From positions 434,001 through 498,000 of the forward strand of contig OZ252295.1 of NCBI GenBank assembly GCA_965250195.1: DNA of 64,000 bases, read 5' to 3'. Below the pieces are notes generated by a model. That model had not been told where the DNA came from and ran no database searches. It was given only the letters and a program-made list of their open reading frames with translations. The stretch comes from CAUZIR01 sp965250195. GTDB taxonomy: Bacteria; Chloroflexota; Dehalococcoidia; Lucifugimonadales; UBA2962. The translations under genes and the position numbers were made by a program. Shown here piece by piece: positions 18,221 to 25,735 of this stretch (positions within the stretch are counted from its first letter, which is position 1; each line of letters begins with the position of its first letter).

Positions 18221-19018
18221 ATAGAGCCCACACTGAAAATCTACTCACCTGAGTCACAACTTCGATCGCCTAAACAGCTTGCGACAGCGATGCTCAGGGA
18301 CGTCAAGACATCGCGGGAATTGGCCTGGCGACTGGCCGTGAGGGACATCAAGGCACAATACAGACAGTCGATATTCGGTTTGGTTTGGGCATTCGTCCCG
18401 CCAGTGGCATTGGCCCTTTTGTTCATCTTCATGAACCGTGCGGGTGTGATCAACTTCCGGGAGACGAAGGTGCCATATCCAGTGTTTGTACTTGTTGGTA
18501 CCACTCTTTGGCATATTTTCGCAGAGGCGCTCACAGCTCCGATGAAGGCGATGGCCCAATCTCGAGCGATGCTGACCAAAATCTACTTCCCTCGCGAGGC
18601 CATCGCCCTTTCTGCCCTTGCACAGGCCCTGTTTGGGTTCGCCATACGTGCACTCATCATCGTCGTTGCATTGGCTGTTTTTAAGGTCGAGCCATCTTGG
18701 TGGTTGGCTTTAACCCCACTAGCAGCATTGATGCTGATTGCATTTGGTTTCATGTTAGGAATGCTACTTGTCCCAATCGGTGCTTTGTACACAGACATAT
18801 CCGCCGCACTACCCACGTTTATGACCCTCTGGCTATTAGTCACTCCAGTCGTCTACCCCCCACCGGACGTGTGGCCGTATTCGCTAGTCGCCGACTACAA
18901 CCCCGTGAGTCCCCTCCTAACGGGAGTCCGCGACCTCACAACGACCGGACCCATGGATAGCTTCCTACCGTTCGTCGTGATGGCGGGGATAACCATGATA
19001 GGAATGATCGTGGTTTGA
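18221..19018 (+). CDS. wzm: Second Wzm-type ABC-2 permease, with irregular start and early stop
   Basis: A permease with DIKAQYRQSIFGLVWAF, MLTKIYFPREAIALSAL and TPVVYPPPDVWPY, and about six hydrophobic helices. Homology extends upstream of the first ATG (18290), through KIYSPESQLRSPKQL, to an ATA codon at 18221. That ATA has AAGGAG eight bases before it, where an ATG would be expected. At the 3-prime end a TGA at 19016-19018 interrupts the coding frame. The next 16 codons (ILYRVSIPIVVERMGA) look like the normal C terminus, up to a second TGA at 19067. Both anomalies could be single G-to-A changes, so the gene may be decaying. Its ATPase gene follows 60 bases later. Confidence 0.8.
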   Translation: MEPTLKIYSPESQLRSPKQLATAMLRDVKTSRELAWRLAVRDIKAQYRQSIFGLVWAFVPPVALALLFIFMNRAGVINFRETKVPYPVFVLVGTTLWHIFAEALTAPMKAMAQSRAMLTKIYFPREAIALSALAQALFGFAIRALIIVVALAVFKVEPSWWLALTPLAALMLIAFGFMLGMLLVPIGALYTDISAALPTFMTLWLLVTPVVYPPPDVWPYSLVADYNPVSPLLTGVRDLTTTGPMDSFLPFVVMAGITMIGMIVV

Positions 19019-19078
19019 ATTCTTTACCGTGTTTCGATCCCGATCGTCGTCGAACGAATGGGCGCCTGAAAAAGGGTC

Positions 19079-20359
19079 ATGACCAAACGTCATCCGACTC
19101 TTCTCGTCGATGGACTTTCTAAGAAGTTTTGCCGCGACCTCAAGCGCTCTCTTTGGTACGGCGTCAAAGACTTGGCGTCTGAGCTTTTCTTAAGTTCAGG
19201 ACATGATCGCGATCTCAGGAAGGAAGAATTCTGGGCTCTTGAAGACATCTCTTTCGAAGTCCGGCCCGGTCAGACCCTCGGAGTAATCGGCCACAACGGG
19301 GCCGGAAAAAGCACACTCCTAAAGCTGGTCAACGGTCTGATCAAGCCGGATCGAGGTCTGATAGAGACGCGTGGAGAAGTGGGGGCCTTAATCGCCTTGG
19401 GTACCGGGTTCAACCCGGTGTTGACGGGGCGGGAAAACGTAGTCGTCAATGCAGCGGTTTTGGGGCTAAGCAAAAAAGAGATTGACGCACAACTTCAAGC
19501 GATCATCGACTTCGCCGAGATAGACGAGTTCATCGACGCGCCTGTCCGGTCATATAGCTCAGGGATGGTGGTTAGATTGGGCTTTTCAGTGGCCTCTACC
19601 CTCAACCGGGACCTGCTCCTTATCGACGAGGTTTTAAGTGTTGGAGATGCTTCATTCAGACACAAATGCTACGAACGTCTGACTAAGTACAAAAAAAACG
19701 GGGGTGCGGCCCTGTTTGTCTCCCACAACACTGCCGCCGTGGAGGCGATCAGCGACCAGGTGATGCTCCTTGACCGCGGGGAGTTGGTCCAGATCGGCGA
19801 GCCCAGCGCAGTGGCTGTGAAATATGAACAGGCGATGGCCTTACGAAGGCGCGATCAATCACCCGGAGGCAAAACCGGAGGCGACAGTGAACGAGAGATT
19901 CTCTTCAATAAAGTAAATTGTTACGATCTGGAGGGTGAAGAGCGTTTGGAGTTCGACTACGGCTCCTCGTTCGTAGTGAGGTTGGAGTACGAAGTTGTTG
20001 GGACTTTGACATCGCCTAGGTTCGTATTGGCTCTGAAGAGACAAGGACGGGATGGCGCCCCAGACGCTTATATCTCGATGGCATGGGATCAGTTCGATAT
20101 CGGTCCGTTGTCGGGTATGGGAGTCGTCAAGTGTGTTATTGAAAAGCCCAACCTGCCTCCAGGCAACTATGTCGTGGAGGCGGCCGTGCAGGCATTGCAG
20201 GTAGCAGCGATGGGGTCGAAATACCTCGTTGAACAAAGACCGTATGCGACCATCACGATTCTACCCGGCAGTCTTGCAGATCGCTTGCCGGGGGTCCCGG
20301 CCGCATCGATTGTTTCAATGCCTAACTTCGTTCTTCAACACAGGTGGGAGGTGGATTGA
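19079..20359 (+). CDS. wzt: Second Wzt-type polysaccharide exporter ATPase
   Basis: A 426-residue ATPase with Walker A GHNGAGKST (about residues 77-85), signature YSSGMVVRLGF, Walker B LLLIDEVLSVGD and FVSHNTAAV. From about residue 270 a separate C-terminal domain follows (EILFNKVNCYDLEGEE onward), as in Wzt glycan-recognition domains. It differs clearly from the first Wzt at 5436-6734, so it probably recognises a different glycan. It pairs with the permease gene upstream, whose coding integrity is doubtful. Confidence 0.88.
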   Translation: MTKRHPTLLVDGLSKKFCRDLKRSLWYGVKDLASELFLSSGHDRDLRKEEFWALEDISFEVRPGQTLGVIGHNGAGKSTLLKLVNGLIKPDRGLIETRGEVGALIALGTGFNPVLTGRENVVVNAAVLGLSKKEIDAQLQAIIDFAEIDEFIDAPVRSYSSGMVVRLGFSVASTLNRDLLLIDEVLSVGDASFRHKCYERLTKYKKNGGAALFVSHNTAAVEAISDQVMLLDRGELVQIGEPSAVAVKYEQAMALRRRDQSPGGKTGGDSEREILFNKVNCYDLEGEERLEFDYGSSFVVRLEYEVVGTLTSPRFVLALKRQGRDGAPDAYISMAWDQFDIGPLSGMGVVKCVIEKPNLPPGNYVVEAAVQALQVAAMGSKYLVEQRPYATITILPGSLADRLPGVPAASIVSMPNFVLQHRWEVD

Positions 20360-20573
20360 CGCCGGACGAAAAACGCCTTGGCCTGCTATATTCCGCCGTT
20401 TGTCCCAACGCGGAGTCATTGAAGGGGTACGATCCCTGAGATATAGTATTGGAGGCTCTCCACACCGATATCAGGGGCTGGAACGTTAAACTGGCAGCCC
20501 TTTTTCAGACAATGCGAACGCCCTACTCCGCCCCCCTGTGCGCAAACCACGCACTGCACGTCACTTAGCTCGA

Positions 20574-21404
20574 ATGTCAACAGATCAGCTGCAATCCCAA
20601 GACGATTCGCTCGACTTCAAACGGTACGCCGTCGCGGCCGCGCACTTGTGGTGGTTGATCTTACTCCTCGCGGCGACCGGGGGAGTCGTCGCGTTTTTCT
20701 ATAGCGATCGGATAGAGCCTGTATACGAAGCCAGGGCTGTCCTTCTTGTTCGTTATTCAGGCGGAACTCTTCTCCCCACTACTGGCAACTTCAATCAGAG
20801 CAATGAATTGGCTTCCGCCTACCAACGACTAGTCACGGCTTCCCCCTTCTTGCAGCGAGTCTCCGAGCAAGAGGGCTTCGGGATGAGCTCTGGTGCTCTT
20901 CGATCCATGGTCTCCGCTCGCGCGTTTGAGGATCCGCCGATAGTGGAGATCAGGGCGAAGCACTCCGATCCGGATATCGCCGCAGCAACGGCTCAAACTG
21001 TCGCGGATGAGTTCACCGAATTCGTCATTGAACGGCGTCTGACAGAGATCGCTCGTATTCAGAACGCGGCCGCGATTCAGGGGATTGAAAGCTCGGAGAG
21101 CATACTCACCGCACAACTATCTGCAATCGATACTCTGTCGCTGCTCGAGCCGGTAAGGACCCCTGGAGGCCCGATATCGCCCAGGACGAGACAGACGGCG
21201 ATTCTCGGGGGTCTGGCCAGCCTTGTGATTGCTGGATTGCTCGTCATTTTACTTGACATTTACCAGGATGCCGTCAAGTCCACCGATCAGATTGGCTCCA
21301 GGTTTGGTCTGACCTCACTAGGAGTCGTTCCACGCTGGAAAAACAAGGGACCGGGAACTGAGCCTCTAGCGATGTTGGACGACCCGTCGGGTCACGTCCC
21401 ATAG
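20574..21404 (+). CDS. Wzz-like polysaccharide chain-length/co-polymerase protein, probably truncated
   Basis: About 276 residues. A short N-terminal tail precedes a first membrane helix (about residues 23-45). A periplasmic region carries YEARAVLLVRYSGG and a late KHSDPDIAAATAQTVADEF stretch. A second helix lies around residues 215-235. After the second helix only about 45 cytoplasmic residues remain before a stop immediately beside the IS256-type element. Relatives often continue into a tyrosine-kinase (CpsD/BY-kinase) domain; that part would be lost here. The start is the ATG giving STDQLQSQD rather than the longer frame at 20538. Confidence 0.72.
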   Translation: MSTDQLQSQDDSLDFKRYAVAAAHLWWLILLLAATGGVVAFFYSDRIEPVYEARAVLLVRYSGGTLLPTTGNFNQSNELASAYQRLVTASPFLQRVSEQEGFGMSSGALRSMVSARAFEDPPIVEIRAKHSDPDIAAATAQTVADEFTEFVIERRLTEIARIQNAAAIQGIESSESILTAQLSAIDTLSLLEPVRTPGGPISPRTRQTAILGGLASLVIAGLLVILLDIYQDAVKSTDQIGSRFGLTSLGVVPRWKNKGPGTEPLAMLDDPSGHVP

Positions 21405-22743
21405 AGTAGTGTAAGAGTACGTCATCCTGTTGATATCGTCTAGTCCGCTGCCTCTGCGAGTTCGGCTCTGGGTAGAGCTTCGTTGGAGGTGGTTACCTCC
21501 TGTGTCATGTATCGACGGCCGACGGCCCACTCGTCGTGCTGCTCAGCTAGGACGGCGCCGACCAGGCGACGGACAGCTGGGCGGTTAGGGAAGATGCCCA
21601 CCACATCGGTGCGGCGCCGTATCTCCTTGTTGAGACGCTCCAGGGGGTTGTTGGACCAGATCTTCTTCCAGTGGGCGACGGGGAAGCTGGAGAAGGCCAG
21701 GACGTCGGGTCCAGCCTCGTCCAGTCGAGAGGCGACCTGTGGGAACGGGTCCTGGAGCTGAGCAATCACCCGCTCGAGTTGGGCATGCACCTCCTGAGGG
21801 GACGGCTGCTGGTAGATGGTGCGTACCATGGTGGCCATCCAGGGCTGAGCGCTCCTGGGGACCCGAGTGAGCAGGTTGGTCATGAAGTGGGTGCGGCACC
21901 GCTGCCAACTGGCCCCACCGAAGACAGTTGCGATGGCATCCCTGAGTCCCTGATGAGCGTCCGATACCACCAGTTCCACCCCGCCGAGGCCCCTGGCGAC
22001 CAGTGAGCGCAGGAAGGCCAGCCAGAAGGCGCCGTCTTCACTGGTACCCACGTCCATCCCAACGATCTCACGCTTGCCCTCGCTATTGACCGCCGTCGCC
22101 ACCACCACGCTGACGTTGACTATCCTACCGGCCTCTCTGACCTTCTGGGTTAGTGCGTCCAGCCACAGGTAGGGATATGATCCGCCGTCCAGCGGCCGAC
22201 CCAGGAAGCTCTCCACCACCCCGTCCAGCTCCTGGCAGATACGCGACACTTGGCTCTTTGAGATACCCTCGCACCCAAGAGCCTTGACCAGATCATCCAC
22301 TCGCCTCGTCGATACACCCTCCACATACGCCTGCTGGATCACCGCCAGCAGAGCTCGCTCGCTGCGACGCCGTGGCTCCAGCAGGCTCGGAAAGTAGCTT
22401 CCCTCTCTGAGCTTGGGTATCTGCAACTCCATGGTCCCTACGCGAGTGTCCCATGCTCGAGACCGGTACCCGTTGCGCTGAGTCACCCGCTCAGGGTTGC
22501 GTTCTCCATACCCAGCACCGGTCCTCGATGACACATCAGCCTCCATGATCTCCTCGACCAGCACTCTCAGTGCCTCTCGTAGAAAGTCCACGTCACCGTC
22601 GACTCCCCTCTTGCGCATTAGCTCAAGCAGGTCCATCCTTTCCTTGACCACCGTTGTCCTCCTTTCTCAGGCTCGTCTTTGCCCGCTAAGGATGACGTGG
22701 TGGTCTCTCTTCATCCAGACCCTCTCCTCTTGTTACACCACTT
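21405..22743. mobile_element. IS256-family insertion sequence (approximate limits)
   Basis: The transposase is flanked by related ends. The left end contains GTAGTGTAAGAG and the right end, read inverted, GTGGTGTAACAAGAG. A perfect 10-base inverted pair ACGTCATCCT lies at 21419-21428 and 22689-22698. I could not identify a target-site duplication, so the outer limits are approximate to about 10-20 bases. The left end abuts the early stop of the Wzz-like gene. Confidence 0.65.
21440..22651 (-). CDS. IS256/Mutator-family transposase
   Basis: A 403-residue DDE transposase, full length for the family. Seen are YLWLDALTQKVREAG carrying the first Asp, LVVSDAHQGLRDAI carrying the second, the CRTHFMTNLL segment and the C-terminal NNPLERLNKEIRRRTDVVGIFP region with the catalytic Glu. 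No internal stop or frameshift is visible, so it may be active. It is oriented opposite to the disrupted polysaccharide gene. Confidence 0.93.
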   Translation of the reverse strand: MVKERMDLLELMRKRGVDGDVDFLREALRVLVEEIMEADVSSRTGAGYGERNPERVTQRNGYRSRAWDTRVGTMELQIPKLREGSYFPSLLEPRRRSERALLAVIQQAYVEGVSTRRVDDLVKALGCEGISKSQVSRICQELDGVVESFLGRPLDGGSYPYLWLDALTQKVREAGRIVNVSVVVATAVNSEGKREIVGMDVGTSEDGAFWLAFLRSLVARGLGGVELVVSDAHQGLRDAIATVFGGASWQRCRTHFMTNLLTRVPRSAQPWMATMVRTIYQQPSPQEVHAQLERVIAQLQDPFPQVASRLDEAGPDVLAFSSFPVAHWKKIWSNNPLERLNKEIRRRTDVVGIFPNRPAVRRLVGAVLAEQHDEWAVGRRYMTQEVTTSNEALPRAELAEAAD

Positions 22744-22812
22744 CCTGGGACTCTACTTTTCCTGCTCTGAGCCGACTACGACTCGGCCAAACCTTCAGAC
22801 TAAAATCAAGTG

Positions 22813-23310
22813 ATGGGACCCGTAGTCCATACCGGCGTCTCGGTGGCAATTGGTGGAGCTGTGTGGGCCGCGACAGGTGAACCGCTGTCCATACCCGTCG
22901 CGTTCGGTGCCGGAGCCCTTAACGACATTGACCACCTGCTTGACCACTACAACTGGTACTTCAAGAGAGACACCAGTCGGTTCCTCAGGGTCTTACACGC
23001 CTGGGAGTACGTCGTCATTGGCTCAGTTGTGCTCGCATTCGCATGGCACCCGCTCCTGCTCGCTGGCGTCTTGAGCCACTTCAGTCATCTGGCAATCGAT
23101 TCAGGGGTCAACAAAGTGCATAGAGCGACCTACTTTTTGAGCTTCCGGGCTTTCAAGGGATTCCGCACAAAAGATCTCATATACGCGAAGCGCGACACCT
23201 TATCTGAGTACATGACAAGGATGATGCCGTTCTGGATTTTCTTTGAACCTACACTGATGCGGTGGCCTACATACCGCAAAGCTGCGAACTACACACCCGA
23301 TTTGGAGTGA
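22813..23310 (+). CDS. Small membrane protein, possibly YdjM-like metal-dependent hydrolase
   Basis: About 165 residues with two or three hydrophobic stretches. His/Asp clusters in LNDIDHLLDHYNW and LSHFSHLAID resemble the metal-binding pattern of the YdjM/DUF457 inner-membrane hydrolase group. The resemblance is by pattern only. A GTG one codon earlier is an alternative start. It lies just outside the right end of the insertion sequence. Function unknown. Confidence 0.55.
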   Translation: MGPVVHTGVSVAIGGAVWAATGEPLSIPVAFGAGALNDIDHLLDHYNWYFKRDTSRFLRVLHAWEYVVIGSVVLAFAWHPLLLAGVLSHFSHLAIDSGVNKVHRATYFLSFRAFKGFRTKDLIYAKRDTLSEYMTRMMPFWIFFEPTLMRWPTYRKAANYTPDLE

Positions 23311-23540
23311 CGGCCAGTGCGGCGATCACTGAGGTTTTTGAAGCGCAAAATTTCTCTGGCCATCCCTATCAACTAGACAGCGACCGAAACAGGGGAACGC
23401 TTTACCTGGCGGGACCGGCTGGAAACATGCCTGATTCGCTGAGATATGATCGGACCACTCGCTGGCCAACAGCGGGAATGGCACATGGGAGTGTGTTAGA
23501 GCGGTCGGGTAATCGTTAACACGGCTACGAAGTCGCTGTA

Positions 23541-23580
23541 GGTTAAGGCCTTGACCGGAGGGTTGTTCTAGGCCTTAACC
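23541..23580. repeat. Perfect inverted repeat beside tRNA-Asn
   Basis: GGTTAAGGCCT at 23541-23551 is mirrored by AGGCCTTAACC at 23570-23580, with 18 bases between. No T tract follows on either strand, so a simple intrinsic terminator is unlikely. It is 58 bases past the 3-prime end of tRNA-Asn. The rest of 23311-23637 shows no credible gene. Confidence 0.6.
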
Positions 23581-23637
23581 GAACCGTACAGACGCTGAAA
23601 GTTCGTAACTCGAGTCGATAGGGGAGCCGGTTTGGCG

Positions 23638-23712
23638 TGGCTCCGCAGGTTGGAATCGAACCAACGACCGGTCGGTTAACAGCCGACTGCTCTACCGCTG
23701 AGCTACTGCGGA
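23638..23712 (-). tRNA. tRNA-Asn (GTT)
   Basis: The minus strand folds as a standard cloverleaf: acceptor TCCGCAG/CTGCGGA, D arm with AGCTCAGCGGTAGAGC, anticodon loop CTGTTAA with anticodon GTT, and T arm with GGTTCGATTCC. It has discriminator G and an encoded CCA. Length is 75 bases with the CCA. It borders a stretch with phage-like content, as tRNA genes used as integration sites often do. Confidence 0.95.
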
Positions 23713-24218
23713 GCGTTTTGACCGGGCTCGAGCGGTTTGGTTGGCATACCACCGCTAAGCCGACCGCCAAAATGTCCCTCCGTGGGGCGGTAACTCTGTC
23801 GGTCCAGCGGTGCCCACATTGTATCTACAAATGCCAGGGCCCACAATTTAGACGGGTGCATGACGGAAAGCGTTCCCGTCCCGTGTTCCAGTCTGGATAA
23901 CGGATACGGTCCTAGAACTATCGCGGTTCAGCAATCTCCACGGCCATCCGCTGGACCTGGGTGGACACTGTGGGACCTGGGATTCTCGTGGCAAACAGCC
24001 GAACAACTTTGGCAGTGTATGCCAATCGACCATCGAACAAGTTCCACCAATTCGTTTAGAAGAGGTCGGAAGGGCGAGTTGACTGGACGCTCGGCGCCGC
24101 CGGTCACTACACAAACGAACTTGCATCCGAAGTTTCGGATCAGTGACTTGGTTCGTCCGCGATTCGAACAGTCGGGAAGCCATGCCGTCGGACCCTCGGT
24201 CTTGGTGTTTCTCGACGA
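23713..24218. other. Gap of about 500 bases with no recognised gene
   Basis: Overlapping ORFs of 87-204 codons exist on both strands, but none resembles a known family or has convincing composition. I see no structured RNA or repeat. Confidence 0.45.
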
Positions 24219-24746
24219 TCAGTTGACGGGTTGCTGTCTCATTTCCCCGGCCATCCCTTTCAACCGAGCCGCCACACGAGACATAGCTTCTTCGTCCTCA
24301 ACTTCCTCTTTGAATACGAGAAGGATCTGGTCAACCCACTTCGGCAAAACTCCGGGGGCTGGAATTCTCATTTCTCCGCGGAGGCCAATATCGATCATCG
24401 CGGCAGCTTCCCTCGGGTTCCGAGCCTTCATTTCCCCAAGTTGGTTCAAGCCGGCCAACCAGAGTCGTCGGTAAGCTTTACGATACTCCTCCAACCAGTC
24501 ATCGGGATGTCCGAGGTCGTTTTCAGACTCCCGATCGATTGCAGGGGTTGGAGAGGTGTGTTTGGCCGAACGGGACCATTCTGGACGATACCAGGAGTAT
24601 TTCATCGCCCAATTGTGAACCATCGACCGGTTTGTCGGCCGTTCAGTTCGTCGGGATACTGCATCCGCGATAGCGTCAAGAGTAAAGCCTGTCTCGTACA
24701 TCTCTCTGGCATAATTGATCACAGCAACAGGATATCTTCCGGCCAT
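24219..24746 (-). CDS. HTH protein resembling phage terminase small subunit
   Basis: A 175-residue charged protein. The N-terminal 50 residues form a helix-turn-helix-like segment (AREMYETGFTLDAIADAVS, then RSMVHNWAMKY), as in small terminase subunits and transposase-like HTH proteins. The C-terminal half is rich in Arg, Glu and Ala and probably helical. No large terminase, portal or integrase is nearby. It may be a leftover of a mobile element at the tRNA-Asn site. Family assignment is tentative. Confidence 0.5.
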   Translation of the reverse strand: MAGRYPVAVINYAREMYETGFTLDAIADAVSRRTERPTNRSMVHNWAMKYSWYRPEWSRSAKHTSPTPAIDRESENDLGHPDDWLEEYRKAYRRLWLAGLNQLGEMKARNPREAAAMIDIGLRGEMRIPAPGVLPKWVDQILLVFKEEVEDEEAMSRVAARLKGMAGEMRQQPVN

Positions 24747-25001
24747 TGTTTGGCGAACCTCTCGAAGCGGTTTTGCTCGGTATTATACAAACATCATTGT
24801 TCATGCGCTAATGAAGTTGGTCTATACAGCGCTGCAGGCAGGCAAATAACAAATCACCGTCTTGTTTAATACGATAACGCCAATTGACATGTCGGTTGAA
24901 GACCAACCCTCACTGCATACCAACAGATTACCATAATGACTTCCGAGCTGTACTGAATTACGATAACTATTCTCATTTTTATAATGGTTTTCGACGCCTT
25001 T

Positions 25002-25655
25002 TTAGAAATCCACCCACGGTAACGCCTTGACTCCGTAGTGGCAGGTGTAGGCAATCGTCAGGCCCTTAATCGTCTTGCCCGCAAAAACGATCCCCAGGAA
25101 CCGGAACATCGGATAGCGCGTCACCCCCGCCGCTATGCCGACCAGGTCGAACAGCGGGTTGGGAATCACCGAAACGAGGAAGATCACGATCCACCCGCGC
25201 GTCTGCATCCACCCCTGGATACGGACATAGGTCCGACTCTTATCCACTACTCCCCTGCCCCCGTAGCCGACGGCATAGCCCGAGATCTCACCAATCGTCT
25301 CGCCGGTCGCAGCGAGCATCCCCAACGCGAACGGATTCAGCACGACACTTACGGCGCATAAGGAGATGAGACCCGGCACCGGCAGCACCATTGCCGCGCT
25401 TCCCAGGAAGCTGAGCAGGAACACCCCGGCGTAGCCCACTGTTTCCAGATTGGGCACCGCATCCCTGAGCAGCCATGCGGCCAGCACCAGTCCCAGCCCA
25501 GCGAGCAGGAACGCGATCTGGAGCAGCCGCGCCCGGCTCAATCTGCGTCCGGGGCGCGCACCCGTCTCCGGCGGCGACGATGCGTCGGTCCGGGGCGTTT
25601 CCAGTGGGTCGGGGAAGCCGGTCTCGTCCAAGGGGCTCCATTCTAGTGGACCCAT
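25002..25655 (-). CDS. VTT-domain (TVP38/DedA-like) membrane protein
   Basis: A 217-residue membrane protein. A polar N-terminal tail of about 45 residues precedes hydrophobic segments carrying the VTT signature: FLLSFLGSAAMVLPVPGL, GETIGEISGYAVGYGGRG, and VIPNPLFDLVGIAAG with the following FAGKTIKG. The family acts in lipid scrambling or undecaprenyl phosphate recycling. It lies downstream of clpC but behind a strong terminator, so it is probably transcribed separately. Confidence 0.82.
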   Translation of the reverse strand: MGPLEWSPLDETGFPDPLETPRTDASSPPETGARPGRRLSRARLLQIAFLLAGLGLVLAAWLLRDAVPNLETVGYAGVFLLSFLGSAAMVLPVPGLISLCAVSVVLNPFALGMLAATGETIGEISGYAVGYGGRGVVDKSRTYVRIQGWMQTRGWIVIFLVSVIPNPLFDLVGIAAGVTRYPMFRFLGIVFAGKTIKGLTIAYTCHYGVKALPWVDF

Positions 25656-25677
25656 TCGGCCGCAGGGTTGCTAACCC

Positions 25678-25710
25678 AAAAAAGGGGGCGGGGTCGATAC
25701 CCCGCCCCCT
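25678..25710 (-). terminator. Intrinsic terminator downstream of clpC
   Basis: On the minus strand an 11-bp GC stem with a 4-base loop (25685-25710) is followed by seven T (25684-25678). It stands 26 bases after the clpC stop and ahead of the VTT gene. Confidence 0.9.
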
Positions 25711-25735
25711 CGCGTCGATTCAGCCTCGCCCGCTG

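Noticed and set aside
19016..19018. TGA in the second Wzm as a selenocysteine codon or a recoded Trp
   Set aside because: TGA is a normal stop in many genes of this window, there is no redox motif, and a membrane-helix position is unlikely for Sec. Mutation is simpler.
23860..24474. 204-codon plus-strand ORF near tRNA-Asn
   Set aside because: Runs antisense into the terminase-like gene and has no recognisable domain.
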